Assembly (NCBI RefSeq): GCF_004359215.1
Contig: NC_090621.1
Location: forward strand, 3,290,361 to 3,354,360
Direction of reading: 5' to 3'
Length of the DNA: 64,000 nt
DNA from: Bremia lactucae
Taxonomy: Eukaryota; Oomycota; Peronosporomycetes; Peronosporales; Peronosporaceae
The position numbers and the translations under genes were made by a program. The notes beneath the pieces are model-generated. The model was given only the letters and a program-made list of their open reading frames with translations, was not told where the DNA came from and ran no database searches. Within the stretch, counting starts at the first letter, position 1, and every line of letters begins with the position of its first letter. Below are positions 1 to 10,575 of this stretch, in pieces.

Positions 1-1240
1 CGTGGCGGATATATTGCGCACGAGAGCGAAACTCAAAGAATGGAGCAAACAATTGCCAGAGTTCGCTATAAATAACAGTGTCCACGGCAGTACGAGGCGG
101 CATGCCAAACTTGAAGTCCAGTCTTACCGACTTGCAACAATCCGTAATAATTGACAGCGGCTTCAGTGGCGCACTGCTGGACGTTGCAGACGTTATGCAT
201 TGACACTGGTCGCAGGAGCGAATACAGTTGGCCGCCCATCTATAGGTCTAGCCACCATAATTCCTCTGACACTCGTAAGAATGTCTTTTCACGGCCCAGA
301 TGCCCATTAAAAGGCGCATCATGGAGCTCGTGGAGGATCATCAGCTTGAGATCTGTGTCATGAGACACATAGATTCCTTAGGGATCACAAGGTGACAGCT
401 GATGCCACAACAGGCCATCGCTGTAGCTAAAGCGATGTAGCTTAGCTTTCTGCGACGGAAGGGTTACCTTTCATCCACCAAAGTGATCTAACAGCAGGTG
501 ACAATGGTCGTCCTGGCTGTAGCTCTCTTTTATTTCAGAGGCTAATGACCTCGTCACGTGGTATGCCTTCATGGCTGCCTACGTTGACGGCTGAAATTGT
601 GTTTTGGCACTAGACACACTTTCCTGGTGTTTTATCTCGAAGTCCGGTCTGCGCGATAATGAGTCAGCCAAGGCATCTGATTAATTGGGCTTGTATTCAA
701 CTTTAAAATTAAATTAGAGAATAATGTAAGCCATCTTGCCATTCTAGGCGAGAGGTGCGGTGAGTTTATTGCGGTCCGCAATGATGTGTGATCCGTACAA
801 ATTAAAAATGGCTCGGTGCCCAATAGGTGCACACAAAACTTGGCAGACCATATTTTATTGAAAGTAGCTATTTGTCATGCACAGGGTAATTCAGTTCGGC
901 GGCTTTTAAAACCTGGGACTGATAAGAGATGACACGGTCAACGCCGTCGTCATCCTTCTGCATGAGCGCGCTGCTGATTGCAAAATTACTTGCATCGCAG
1001 ACGACGCTAAAGTGCTCATCCGCGTCTGGCAATGTCAGGACCGGTGCCTCTAGAAAAGATTGCTTCACTGATGTGAACGCATCATCTTGTTCTTTTAACC
1101 AAACCCATTCTGCGTCCATTTAAGGAGGTCAGATAATAGTTTAGTTTGCTCAGCATAATCCTTGCTAAATTTATGCAAGTAACTAGAGTCATCCTTTCAT
1201 GGCTCCAATTTCGGTGGGAATACTGATACTTTTATTGCGC
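1..1240 (-). pseudogene. Decayed Ty3/gypsy pol fragment (RT end, RNase H, integrase zinc region)
   Basis: Read on the minus strand, this holds the end of a gypsy reverse transcriptase (about 1240-1119), an RNase H segment at 1119-868 with CDASNFAISSALMQ, a second RNase H piece at 832-632 with TDHTSLRTAINSPHLS, and an integrase zinc-binding segment around 330-150 with GHLGREKTFLRV. The pieces are in the right pol order but sit in different frames with stops between them, so the copy is dead. It continues past the left window edge. It resembles the minus-strand elements at 24.4-27.4 kb and 45.3-49.2 kb more than the chromodomain element at 12-21 kb. Identification as gypsy pol is firm; boundaries are approximate. 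Confidence 0.75.
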
Positions 1241-2225
1241 ATCGCCAGGAACGAAGAGGTATGGTTTGTGGCTGTAGAATAAAGACAAAGTAAAACTATA
1301 CAAATATTTCAACTTTTTGCGCGACGATCTTCTATCTACTACTGACTTTATTACATAACTCACAATCTAGTATAGCGCCTACTTGCGCACCGCACAATCG
1401 TGTCTTATGACGATTGGCGGGTTTGATTTAACGTTAAATCAACCAATCATAGAACTTATGTCTTATCGGTCAATATTACCGAATTTGGTAATATAGGAAC
1501 TATTAACTCAAAATTATTTGAGATAATTGTATTGTACTTCTAAATATTATTTCCTATTATAGAGTATAATATTAATCTCGATTCCAGGAAATAATATTTA
1601 TGTATCGGGACTCCCGTTACACCTTAACTTTTACAGAAATTATTGTTACTAATTTCTTTCAACTCCAGAACTACTGCAGTCGCGAACAAGTCACTACCAT
1701 CCTCAACACCACTTTCAAATTAACAACTCGGAATGTCTTTTTTTGACCACAGAACTACTGCAGTAGTAAACAAGTAACTATCTTTCTTGGTGCCGCTAAT
1801 AAAAAACAACTGACATGAGCCGTTTCTTCTTTCAAGCAAGTCACTATATTTCTCATTGAGAATGGCCGTTTCGGCGCAGTGATCTCGTAATCACTTGAAC
1901 AAGGAAGAAAAAGCGGCAAGTCGAATGCAAGGGCGGGTAGGCAGTAAGAAAGTAGGTTTGACCAAACTTGAATAATGCACTCACGTCGACCTTTGTCACA
2001 TACGCCGCAAGCAGCTCCTTCCATCACTGCAAATTGACGACAGCATGTGTTGGCAAAGCACTTTTTGTCACATACATAATTGCATTAAAAATGTATCTAT
2101 TTACTTCTTTCGATCATTCCCCATCCAAGATATCGGGACTGATTTATTCTTACTACTCGATCTTTTCCGTACATCGTATAGTATACACCCCGTTAGGTGA
2201 GACTTGAAATATACCCATCTTCGGA
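1241..2225. other. Intergenic region with possible LTR remnant
   Basis: No gene is recognised. Around 1600-1615 the plus strand reads into CCCGTTACA, which is the sequence ending the LTRs at 43978 and 49247, so a decayed LTR of the neighbouring minus-strand element may lie at about 1250-1615. Two diverged direct repeats containing AACTACTGCAG occur near 1668 and 1752. The remainder is AT-rich sequence upstream of the receptor gene. Confidence 0.35.
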
Positions 2226-2232
2226 TCATTCC
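2226..2232 (+). promoter_or_regulatory. Possible oomycete initiator element (TCATTCC)
   Basis: TCATTCC, about 22 bases before the chosen ATG at 2254, matches the core of the oomycete initiator consensus. The 5' leader would be short. This is a sequence match only; no transcript start is known. Confidence 0.3.
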
Positions 2233-2253
2233 TATATCTCCTCGCTTCTGCTC

Positions 2254-4473
2254 ATGGCTCACCATCTCCTACTCGCTGCGCTGGGAGTCGTAAGCGTGCA
2301 GCTCGTGTCGTCCCTTGTGCGTGTGCCACTAACGCTCACGCCCCAGTCCCGCAGCACCGAGGACCTGCTGCAGTTCCACACGCAGCCCTCTGAGGCCTTA
2401 CTCAGCGGCGTCCACGAAGACCACGTGCTTAGTGCGCTTCGCTTTCAGCAAGACAATGCGCAAAATCCTTTCCAAAACGATCGTATCGTTCATAATGCGC
2501 AAGAATTAGCAGCCCAGGGCCACGTGCCGCTCGAAAATTTCATGGAATTTCAATTTTTTGGTCCCATTGCCATTGGCACGCCTCCGCAAGAAGTGCTCGT
2601 GTGTTTTGACACGGGCTCGAGCGATTTATGGGTTCCTGGCACCAAATGCGACGCGTGTGCGGGCATTGAGCGCTATAACCACTCGCAGTCTCGCACATAC
2701 CACGAATCAAAGGCCCATCCGGGGTTTGCCGTGCAATACGGCAGTGGCAAAGTTAGTGGCCACTTTGGCAACGATGTGGTGCAATTGGCTACATTTGAGG
2801 TAAACCACACTGCCGTGGGCATTGTACGTCGTGAAGAAAAGTCGATGGCAAAAATGAAAGCTGATGGGCTCTTAGGGTTGGCCTTTGATGGTTTGTCGAC
2901 GTTTTCACACCCGCCATTTTTTTTTGCATTACTTGAACAACATGCGGATTTGGATTCCATGTTTGCGTTTTATTTAAGTCCATATCCTAATAGTCTTGGC
3001 TCGGAGTTACACGTAGGGGGGTATGATAAAGAGTTACTGACGTCGCTCAATGCCACATGGCAACTAACAGACGTGTTGCCTCAATTTGGCCAATGGACAT
3101 TTTGGCGTATCCATCTTCATCGCGTGAATGTTGGTCGTCATGGAAATGCGTGTCCGGATGGATGTGTCGCATTTGTCGACTCGGGCACGTCACTGATTGG
3201 CATTCCTGGGACATTATACTTGAATTTTTTATACCAAGTGGCAACTTTTGCGCAAAATCAGGGCTGCTATTGTGGATTTGTTCAATACGGGTTTCAATGT
3301 TTTTTATGTGCACCACAAGACTTTCCACCGCTCCATCTTGGCATTGGGCACCAACATTTCTATACACTTGAAGGTCCGGATTATACGCTCTGTGTCGGGC
3401 TCACGTGTATAGTGCTTGTCCAGCCGAGTGGACAAGACATGTGGGTTCTTGGCGATGTATTTATGAAGAAATTCTACTCGCTCTATGACGTGGAGAAGAA
3501 ACAAATTGGCTTTGCATGCGCCAGTAACTCGTCGCTCTGTGGCATGGACGAGTTTATCGAGACTCCAACTTCCGATCACTTGCCCGCGTATACCTCGCCA
3601 TTGTTTGAATCCAGTTTCAACATGTATACCATGGATACCCACGCCGTAGTGGTATTGTTTTTATCCGGATGTTCGTTTCTTGGGGCCTTATTTATTGTTG
3701 CGTCATTTTGGCAATATCCCGTCTTGCGTACTTTTCCGTCGTTTTCGCTTGTATTTTGGCTAGCCATGTGTTTACTTGCGTACCACAGTACACTCTGGAT
3801 AGCCGGTGTATTATGGCGTACACACCAGACACATGCGGTGTTTTGTGCCTGGTTACAAAGCACGCAACAGTTTTTAGGCACGGCCATTCTCCTGTTTAGT
3901 GGCGCCATGGGCCTCGAACTTATTCGGACAGTACGATGGACCCGTTGTAGTACCGTCAATTTCAATGTGGCATATCATATTGTCATTTGGGGCACGGCCT
4001 TCTGTACCGGAGTCTTTGCCCTCGTAACTCGCGTGATTGGTTTTTTACCGGATGGAGCGGGTCCGTGTCGGGCTTGTTTTGTTGGCCACAGTCCAGGATG
4101 GGCTCGTATTGGGTTGTTTTACCTTCCTGCAACAATTACGTTAAGTATTGTTGGGACAGCTGTATGTACCACGTTGAATGGTACGGTTTTAAACCTTCCG
4201 CCTCAAGCAGAACGTGTTCGTCGACGGTGTGGCCAATTGTTGTCGAGTTGTTTGGCAACTTTTGTGTCGTTGTTTCTTCCGACAATTTTTGGATGGCTAC
4301 AGATTGGAGGGGTACGTTGGGTTACGGCAGGCCTATGGTTGTATTTGTCGGAACTTTGTTTTTATTCGCAAGGGTTACTTCTTGCTTTGTCATGGGCATT
4401 GAATCCGTCGTATCGAGTTGCTCGGGACCGAGGAAGACTTGGTGAAACGACTCGTTTAATGGAACCGAATTAA
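2254..4473 (+). CDS. Aspartic protease fused to seven-helix receptor (AP-GPCR)
   Basis: This single uninterrupted frame of 739 residues begins at the ATG at 2254, which opens a hydrophobic signal peptide (MAHHLLLAALGVVSVQLVSS). A pepsin-family (A1) aspartic protease follows. The first catalytic motif is FDTGSSDLW (Asp about residue 119) and the second is FVDSGTSLIGIP (Asp about residue 309), so both catalytic aspartates are present. From about residue 465 to the end there are seven hydrophobic segments separated by short loops, the layout of a G-protein-coupled receptor. With a signal peptide the protease half would lie outside the cell or in a lumen, and the receptor half in the membrane. 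Such fusions are known from Phytophthora-type oomycetes; the idea that cleavage triggers signalling is inference. The last codons lie inside a 117-bp tandem duplication. Confidence 0.9.
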   Translation: MAHHLLLAALGVVSVQLVSSLVRVPLTLTPQSRSTEDLLQFHTQPSEALLSGVHEDHVLSALRFQQDNAQNPFQNDRIVHNAQELAAQGHVPLENFMEFQFFGPIAIGTPPQEVLVCFDTGSSDLWVPGTKCDACAGIERYNHSQSRTYHESKAHPGFAVQYGSGKVSGHFGNDVVQLATFEVNHTAVGIVRREEKSMAKMKADGLLGLAFDGLSTFSHPPFFFALLEQHADLDSMFAFYLSPYPNSLGSELHVGGYDKELLTSLNATWQLTDVLPQFGQWTFWRIHLHRVNVGRHGNACPDGCVAFVDSGTSLIGIPGTLYLNFLYQVATFAQNQGCYCGFVQYGFQCFLCAPQDFPPLHLGIGHQHFYTLEGPDYTLCVGLTCIVLVQPSGQDMWVLGDVFMKKFYSLYDVEKKQIGFACASNSSLCGMDEFIETPTSDHLPAYTSPLFESSFNMYTMDTHAVVVLFLSGCSFLGALFIVASFWQYPVLRTFPSFSLVFWLAMCLLAYHSTLWIAGVLWRTHQTHAVFCAWLQSTQQFLGTAILLFSGAMGLELIRTVRWTRCSTVNFNVAYHIVIWGTAFCTGVFALVTRVIGFLPDGAGPCRACFVGHSPGWARIGLFYLPATITLSIVGTAVCTTLNGTVLNLPPQAERVRRRCGQLLSSCLATFVSLFLPTIFGWLQIGGVRWVTAGLWLYLSELCFYSQGLLLALSWALNPSYRVARDRGRLGETTRLMEPN

Positions 4474-4666
4474 ACGGACGGGTTGAAAGAGTTTAAAACA
4501 TAACGTTTAATACAAAGGTTACGACTTGGTTTTAATCCCGTCTTTAAGTGAAGACTTGGTGAAACGACTCGTTTAATTAAATCAAATTAAACTGACGGGT
4601 TGAAATCGTTTAAAACATAACGTTTAATACAAAGGTTACGACTTGGTTTTAAACCCGTCTTTAAGT
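4433..4666. repeat. 117-bp tandem duplication across two convergent 3' ends
   Basis: Unit 1 (4433-4549) and unit 2 (4550-4666) both start GAAGACTTGGTGAAACGACT and differ at only a few positions. Unit 1 contains the last codons and stop of the protease-receptor gene. Unit 2 contains the stop codon of the minus-strand zinc-finger gene. The duplication therefore spans the junction of two convergent genes and duplicates both 3' ends. Confidence 0.9.
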
Positions 4667-6213
4667 GGTTGGAAACGCATCGAGCGCGCCGTAAAACTCC
4701 CAAAAATCATCTCCTAGCAACTCCAAATTGTCGTCCTCGAGCCAACTATCTTGCTGACAAATTAAACTGTCCTCAACCACGTAGTCAATATGATTTTTAT
4801 GACGCACGGGTAAATGGCCACACCCTGGTCGATGCGTGTCTTGTGCCATTGTACAGTGGTCAAAGGATACCGTACGCTCCGCTGCTGTCCGATGGGCTAG
4901 TTTTGTGACACTATCTTGACACACGAGATGATTCTGGACAACGTAGTCGCGATGGTTGCCATGTTGAATGGACAAATGGCCACACGACCGATTGTGAAGC
5001 GAATAGTCGAGTAAAGACGACGTCGATAGACACGCCGTGTCCGTTGTACAGGCAGGAAGTGTGTTGGAATCCGCCACAAATGGAAGCAACTCTTCCGATG
5101 GCAAAAGAGATGTACCCATGTCCGATAGGGTCGGAATTGGTTCGGACATCATGGAGGGACTGTTTTGCGTGTTTAAATAGAGGTCGCTGATACTTGTGGG
5201 TGTGGTGGAACTATCTTTCTGGGACACCAGAGGAGGTGCGGACAGGACAAATTGTTCGTACAGAGTTGACCCTACGGACAATTTATTTGCAATTGGCTCG
5301 GAATCGGGCCGTGGCGGACGGAGCTCGAGATGCGCGGGACAGCAACTCGCACCGAGCACGGTCGATGGACAATGCGAGGGAAACGATTCCAGTGCAAACG
5401 AAGGCGTGTCTTGGGACAGAAAGAAAGCGTCCAAAGCGGCAAGACTTGCGGGTGGCGAGTGGCACGGAATGTCCGGACACTTTTGCTCCAAGCCATTTGA
5501 TCGTACAATTTCACTTGGGTGATGCGATCCTTGAGGGTGGAGTAAAATACCGGTATTAAATGTTGCCTCCGCAAGAGGCATGGCAACATCGTTCGGACAG
5601 TCGCAATGAAGATTGGTGCGTCCATTTTTTTCAGCGTCTTTGAGCAAACGCTTGCGCTTCTTGGTTGGAAGTTTAGAGGCCTGGAGCTGATTGTTATGAA
5701 GTCGCTGATGCTTGTGGAGATCAAATCGACGTGCAAAATGACGAGTACACCCAGGAAACGTACACGCAAATGGTTTCTTGCCACTACATTTTTGTATAAA
5801 CAAGTACGTGAGTCAAATTTATACTATCGTACAATTCAAGCGTACAGAACTTACGTGTGTGTCCGTTCATGACTTAAAAGGTCCGAACGACGGGCAAAAG
5901 CCTTGGTGCATTCTTTAAAGTGGCAACGATAAGGTTTTTCACCAGTATGAACTCGGTAATGCACTTCCATGTCGGCTTTGCGCAAAAACTTTTTGCCGCA
6001 AAATTTGCAACTAAATTTCTTGTCGCCATTGTGAATGTGCCCGTGTCGTTTTAAATTCCCTTTAAGGTGAAACTCGCGGCCACAGCCCGGGAACATGCAG
6101 CGAAATACTTTCTGCATGGCCTGAGTCGCTTTTGCCGTCTCGTACGGAGCTGTTAGGCACTTCCCCATTGGAAGGATCGATTGGAGGCTTTTACAGTCGA
6201 GCATTGAGTCCAT
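4661..6213 (-). CDS. Spliced protein with four tandem C2H2 zinc fingers
   Basis: There are two exons, 6213-5855 and 5783-4661, giving 493 residues. The 71-bp intron 5854-5784 starts GTAAGT, ends TAG, and joins ...SHERTHT to GKKPFAC, restoring a typical finger linker (TGxKPF). Four classical C2H2 fingers follow one another in roughly the first third: FRCMFPGCGREF, FSCKFCGKKF, YRCHFKECTKAF and FACTFPGCTRHF, each with the paired histidines. The rest is low-complexity, rich in Ser, Thr, Pro and acidic residues, as in transcription-factor activation regions. A DNA-binding regulator is likely; no target can be named. The start was set at the ATG at 6213 (MDSML); the frame stays open to a TTG at 6306 with no earlier ATG. 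It converges on the protease-receptor gene. Confidence 0.85.
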
Positions 6214-7535
6214 TTGTTTTTTATTATGGTCGGGAGTGGTTAACAACAGGAAAGTATCGCATATTACCGGTACAGTGGTCGGTACGGCGCCGTCGGACAA
6301 ACTCAAGAACCACTCAAATGCGAGCCATTGAGTTTATAACCCTATATGAGGTTTAATTCGTAATAGCTTCAATAGTGTTCTTCAACTGTCTTTCTTGAAC
6401 CAAAAGATTGAGCAATTATTCGATTTTAACTTATTCGTAAGAGAATTTGCGACTTGCAAGCTCGTCAAAAATTGACGCTTGGCAAATTGAGCTATTTATG
6501 TAAACTATGCCGTAAGATAAAGAGAAATTATCACCTAGCCGTCATGAATAAAAAACAAATCTTTTTGGTACAGCACGATGACATTGTTGCAATGAGGACA
6601 AAAGTTCACATCACTATGCATTATCATTATCTATCGATTGAGGAACTTGGAATAAAGGGTTTTAATATGACTTCATCGATAATTACAGTAGTCGTTCTCT
6701 TTTCCGCCTATTTAAATAACGACATACCTTTGCTGGCTTGGTCCATTAATTGTAAATGAGAAGCTATGAGTCTGTTATGCCTGTGAGGCAAACACAAGCA
6801 AAGATAGCAAACTTTGAATTAAAATGGGTGGTACGTGGAGTTTCAACTATCAATGAACATTTGATTTGCCAGTACTTTCATTGGGGGCAAGTTTGAGCCA
6901 ATCCGAGCTGAAAAAGTTAAATCAAGTAAAGTGTTGCTTCTTTATTTTTGCGGTGGTGATTTCAGGTGCATCTGAAGCAATTGTGCCAAGATGGACGTTT
7001 GTTGTAATGCATGTGATCAAACGGCTCGAATCTTATTAATGCTACAAGTGCTAAAGTTGTTACATAAAGGAACGTTATATTGCCATTGCACATCGATCCA
7101 TTGAAGCGTGATTTGCTGCTTAGTCAAACTTCATTTACCTCGACGCAACAGGTGTGCGATGTATCAAGTGATTCTTTTTCGGCTTCATTTCGACATCCTC
7201 GTATCCTCGTTTGATGAATTAAATTACACAGGAGAAGGCATCACTCGGATACTTGTAAATCGCACTATAAAGGTCAAGTCGACGCATCTGATATGTTGAT
7301 TTTATTAAAAATACCAGGTTTGTGGCAACAACTTGATTTTCTAAGCGCCAATTTTTTGACAAGCGAGTTTGGATGGGTTCTTTCTGGCATGACCGCTTTT
7401 GGCCCCAGCAACGCACTAAACAATCACTTCGTCACCATATGGCTTCGTCCCAATTAACATGCAACATGCAGCAAGCTCCATGTTTTATTAAAGCATTGTG
7501 CGTTTCACAGTGTCGGACTCAACATTTGTCAGCGT
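6214..7535. other. Intergenic, no gene recognised
   Basis: AT-rich sequence between a minus-strand gene start and a plus-strand gene start, so it should hold both promoters. Short open frames such as the one at about 6454-6759 have no recognisable domain and coding-unlike composition. Confidence 0.4.
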
Positions 7536-8204
7536 ATGGGGAATTTCAATACCTGTGCAATTTTCATGAACGACGACAAATCCTCTCATTTTTTATCCTC
7601 ATCATATCCAAATGGCAAATGTGCACTTTTGGACGAAAAAAGGGTCCCTACGCCTCAAGAAAAGAGCGATTTATCCACTTTAAACCCTAAAAAGCGCCCA
7701 CGTCGGGTCGTTGATTCGAGCACCACATGTGTGCCCGAGCAACGGCATTGCCGATATGCCAATAAAAGGTGCTTACATCCGCGTGCAGTTAAACGCACGG
7801 GGGGCTTACATACATTCTGTGCCATGCACCGGGCTAATGCCAATCGGAATCAGCGCCGCCTCGATATGCGCAAACGTATGGCTCGACAGGCTTTGAAAGT
7901 GGAGGCAACTTACCTTCATTCACATTCGAGTACCGTCACTCTAAAGCAACAGCACAACGTATTGCAAAACACTACAGCACAATCACCTAGGCGCAACTTT
8001 GATACAAATTTCGAGCCATTTTACGAGCCCACACCGCTTCAGGAGGAAGATATTGCGACTTTAGTGATGCTCTTTTTGCCTCGACAAGGTGCAACGTTCG
8101 AAAGGGAGTTTGGCACTTCGCTCGTACTCGCAACACCGAACGAGTGGGTTCCAACAGAGAGTAGTGGCAGCAATGACCATATTTTGCCTTCTTCGCGAAT
8201 TTGA
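7536..8204 (+). CDS. Hypothetical protein with C-x6-C-x15-C-x2-H basic module
   Basis: This 222-residue frame starts at the ATG at 7536. Its middle holds a compact motif: Cys in RHCRYANKRC, then LHPRAVKRTGG, then FCAMH, followed by a strongly basic stretch ANANRNQRRLDMRKRMA. The spacing is C-x6-C-x15-C-x2-H. The gene at 8605-9213 carries the same motif with identical spacing. Cys3His plus a basic tail suggests zinc-dependent nucleic-acid binding, in outline like the plant WRC domain, but the spacing differs and the function is inference. The flanks are low-complexity. I believe similar modules occur in many oomycete hypothetical proteins; a profile search would settle it. Confidence 0.65.
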   Translation: MGNFNTCAIFMNDDKSSHFLSSSYPNGKCALLDEKRVPTPQEKSDLSTLNPKKRPRRVVDSSTTCVPEQRHCRYANKRCLHPRAVKRTGGLHTFCAMHRANANRNQRRLDMRKRMARQALKVEATYLHSHSSTVTLKQQHNVLQNTTAQSPRRNFDTNFEPFYEPTPLQEEDIATLVMLFLPRQGATFEREFGTSLVLATPNEWVPTESSGSNDHILPSSRI

Positions 8205-8604
8205 CCAAAAGAAGACAAGACATGGTAGAGAATTTTTCGATTTGCCGTGTCGAAGCTGACGCGTTTGTTTAAAGATTGAAATACTGAACTTTACTTGAAC
8301 TTTTAACTTACACAGCCTTACTTTAAAGTCTGTGCCTGCATGAATTGATAGGAACTTGTTGTAGTTGCCTCAATTTGCAAACGAACTCATTTTGGGCAAG
8401 GTTGGATAACTTCACTACTGGAAGGCCACGAAATCGATGTTTTTTTTCGCAATTAAATAGGCATTTTACTGACACAATTTACTGGTGGTGTCCATAGACA
8501 AATCGCTCATTTTTATCGTCTTCGAAAACGCATATTCTGCCCCCACAAGTGACGTTTAGATAAGAGAAACATGAAAAAAAACTTGCAACTTCATTATACA
8601 GTTA
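8205..8604. other. Intergenic gap between two convergent related genes
   Basis: This 400-bp gap lies between the stop codons of the two C-x6-C-x15-C-x2-H genes. It should hold their transcription ends. No other feature is seen. Confidence 0.4.
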
Positions 8605-9213
8605 TCAAAAAAACACTCGATAATCGTTGCCGCTAAAGAGCGCAACGTTAATTTCGTTTTGAGCTACAAACGAGTCTTTCGTAGTTTCCATAATACGAGC
8701 AGCATTTTGCGAGTGCATGCGCTGTAATATGCGCTTCTGTGTACGCCGCTTGCGCTCGAGTTTGCGCTGGTTCTGATTAGCTTTGGCACGGTGGCGTTCA
8801 CAGAGATTGTGGCGCTTACCATTACGCTTAATTGTCCGCGGCAACCAGCACTTTTTGTTGCGATAGCGGCAGAGCAAATTGTCGGTTGCGGCCACATTGT
8901 GGTTTGCGGGTGCCGAGGCAACTAGCACCGATGATGTTGCCTCGTGGCGCAATGAGATTGGCGGCTTTGCACATGAGTTCAGCGACTGAAAACGTATGGG
9001 CGGCAGAGTTGCCGCTGTGGCTGTTAGAAAATTAATGGATGGGAGACGTAACGGAGCCAATGACATGGCACCAGACGCGGAGAGGATATGGAAGCCAATG
9101 CTTGCGGTAGAGGTGCTTAGGCTGCCCGTTGCTAAAGCGCATGTCTTGTCGTTATTAGTGGCGAATTTATCGGTCACTTCCTCAGGCTGCGCTTCATTGA
9201 GTAGTCGATCCAT
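8605..9213 (-). CDS. Second protein with C-x6-C-x15-C-x2-H basic module
   Basis: This 202-residue frame starts at the ATG at 9213 (MDRLLNEAQPEEV); the frame is open seven codons further, to a TTG. The motif reads LLCRYRNKKC, WLPRTIKRNGKRHNL, CERH, then AKANQNQRKLERKRRTQKR, with the same spacing as the gene at 7536-8204. The N-terminal half is Ser/Thr/Ala-rich without a recognised domain. The two genes converge and are clearly paralogues across the motif, though not elsewhere. Four decayed partial copies of this gene lie just downstream at 9875-11147. A nuclear, DNA- or RNA-binding role is inferred only from the basic Cys/His module. Confidence 0.65.
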   Translation of the reverse strand: MDRLLNEAQPEEVTDKFATNNDKTCALATGSLSTSTASIGFHILSASGAMSLAPLRLPSINFLTATAATLPPIRFQSLNSCAKPPISLRHEATSSVLVASAPANHNVAATDNLLCRYRNKKCWLPRTIKRNGKRHNLCERHRAKANQNQRKLERKRRTQKRILQRMHSQNAARIMETTKDSFVAQNEINVALFSGNDYRVFF

Positions 9214-9526
9214 TGTTTCACTTGTATTAAACAAGTTGAAAATGGACTTGATTGTTTAAACTGGGAGATGCAAGCAGCCACTGGTTGTCAAAATGCATTG
9301 ACCTGTACAATTGTTTCAATTTTGATATGAGCTCGTTCGGAAGATGCAAATGGAGTCTGTCATCTCTGATAATAGAGCCGGTTCCTGATCATGATATCCT
9401 ATGTGCTTGTTTAAAGTTACCCCAATCATTTTTCCTCAACGATGCTTCTGATAAATATGTAGAGGTTTATTAAAGAAGTGCCAGGTTCGAAAAACGTTTA
9501 AAGAACGTCAAAGTCGGACGAGATAA

Positions 9527-9784
9527 TTATGCTACATCTTTGGCAAGGATATCTAGAAGGCAAGGATGTTGATTAAGTTCTGCTTTAGAAAGAGATAAAA
9601 CAATCCAGTGTAGCGAGCGCCAGCTAAAATGTATGTTGCCGTTTAACTTGCAAAAAAGTTTTGTTTGCATAGAACCATATACACCTAAATCTTCACCTGT
9701 GCATTGGCATGAATAATATGACACAGCTTCAATGATAAAATGGCTGACTACGAATAAACAAGAAATGAAATGAAGCTGCAACAT
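9527..9784 (-). CDS. Possible small secreted cysteine-containing protein
   Basis: An 85-residue frame starts at the ATG at 9784 with a hydrophobic N terminus (MLQLHFISCLFVVSHFIIEA) that looks like a signal peptide, followed by YYSCQCTG and two more cysteines. Small secreted proteins are common in plant-pathogenic oomycetes, but there is no family match I can name, the frame is short, and an intron cannot be excluded. It may be a chance frame. Confidence 0.3.
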   Translation of the reverse strand: MLQLHFISCLFVVSHFIIEAVSYYSCQCTGEDLGVYGSMQTKLFCKLNGNIHFSWRSLHWIVLSLSKAELNQHPCLLDILAKDVA

Positions 9785-9874
9785 GTTTTCCACTCTCCTT
9801 CTATAGATGCTATGCAGGCTTCAAGATTTACTGCAGGTGCGTTGCAGCACATCGCTTTGGAACAATACATATCT

Positions 9875-10110
9875 CGGATGGCAGAGTTGCCGCTGTGGCT
9901 GTAAGGATATTAATGGGTGGGAGACTTTAAAGAGTTGATGACATGGCAGCAGATGGAGAGCATCATGAAAGCCGATGCTCGAGGCCGAGCTGCTGAGGCT
10001 GAAGCGAGTGCTTTCTCGTCTTCGGTGAAAGTCTCAAATCGTAGGTCTCTTACTTCCTCCCTAAATACATTTACTTGTATAATCTTATCGAACGAATGAA
10101 GCAATACGTG
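9875..10110 (-). pseudogene. Decayed copy of the 8605-9213 gene, N-terminal part
   Basis: Compared on the plus strand, GGCAGAGTTGCCGCTGTGGC at about 9880 matches 9001, and similarity continues through the equivalent of 9000-9240 with stops and indels. This is the N-terminal half of the CCCH gene in the same orientation, broken by mutation. Confidence 0.7.
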
Positions 10111-10395
10111 TCATTGGGTCTCTTCCATTAGAAGGGTACAAATTTCGGTCATTCTCGATTCGGTATACTGGGACGGCAGAGCCTGTCTAATTCAATACTA
10201 TTACAATAATACAAAAGACCTGTAAGATTTTATATTCTGCCGCCTTTTCGGTGGAATGTGGAGTCGACTGATTGGACTTTAATCTCGAAGCGTTGCAATC
10301 TAGATATCCCGATACCCAGCGGGACAATACGCCAAAATCAGGTGCTTTACTGCATGCTTTTAAAAAACCTCGGATGAGTTCAAGATTATAAAGCA

Positions 10396-10574
10396 GCCGG
10401 TGCTGGTTTCCGAGGACGAACAAGCGCAACGCTGAGAGCCACAAAATTTTTGCGAGCGCCACCGCGCCAGAGCCAAGCAGATTCAGCGCAAGCTTGAATG
10501 CAAGCGACGTACGCAAAAGCGCACATTATAGCACGTCTACTCGGGAAATGTTGCTCGCATCATGAGACTCGTCA
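10396..10574 (+). pseudogene. Decayed copy of the CCCH gene, C-terminal motif
   Basis: The plus strand encodes RCWFPRTNKRNAESHKIF, then after a frameshift CERHRARAKQIQRKLECKRR, then a stop. This is the Cys/His module of the 8605-9213 gene with at least one indel and a premature stop. It lies opposite in strand to the N-terminal fragment at 9875-10110, so the ancestral copy was rearranged. Confidence 0.75.
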
Positions 10575-10575
10575 N
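10575..10575. other. Scaffold join (single n)
   Basis: One ambiguous base sits exactly between two copies of a 0.6-kb repeat. The true gap size is unknown. Confidence 0.9.

Noticed and set aside
151..363. Plus-strand frame near the left edge
   Set aside because: It is antisense to the integrase zinc region, which gives a much better match.
2558..4445. Other frames inside the protease-receptor gene
   Set aside because: Short antisense and alternative frames with no domain; the long sense frame accounts for the region.
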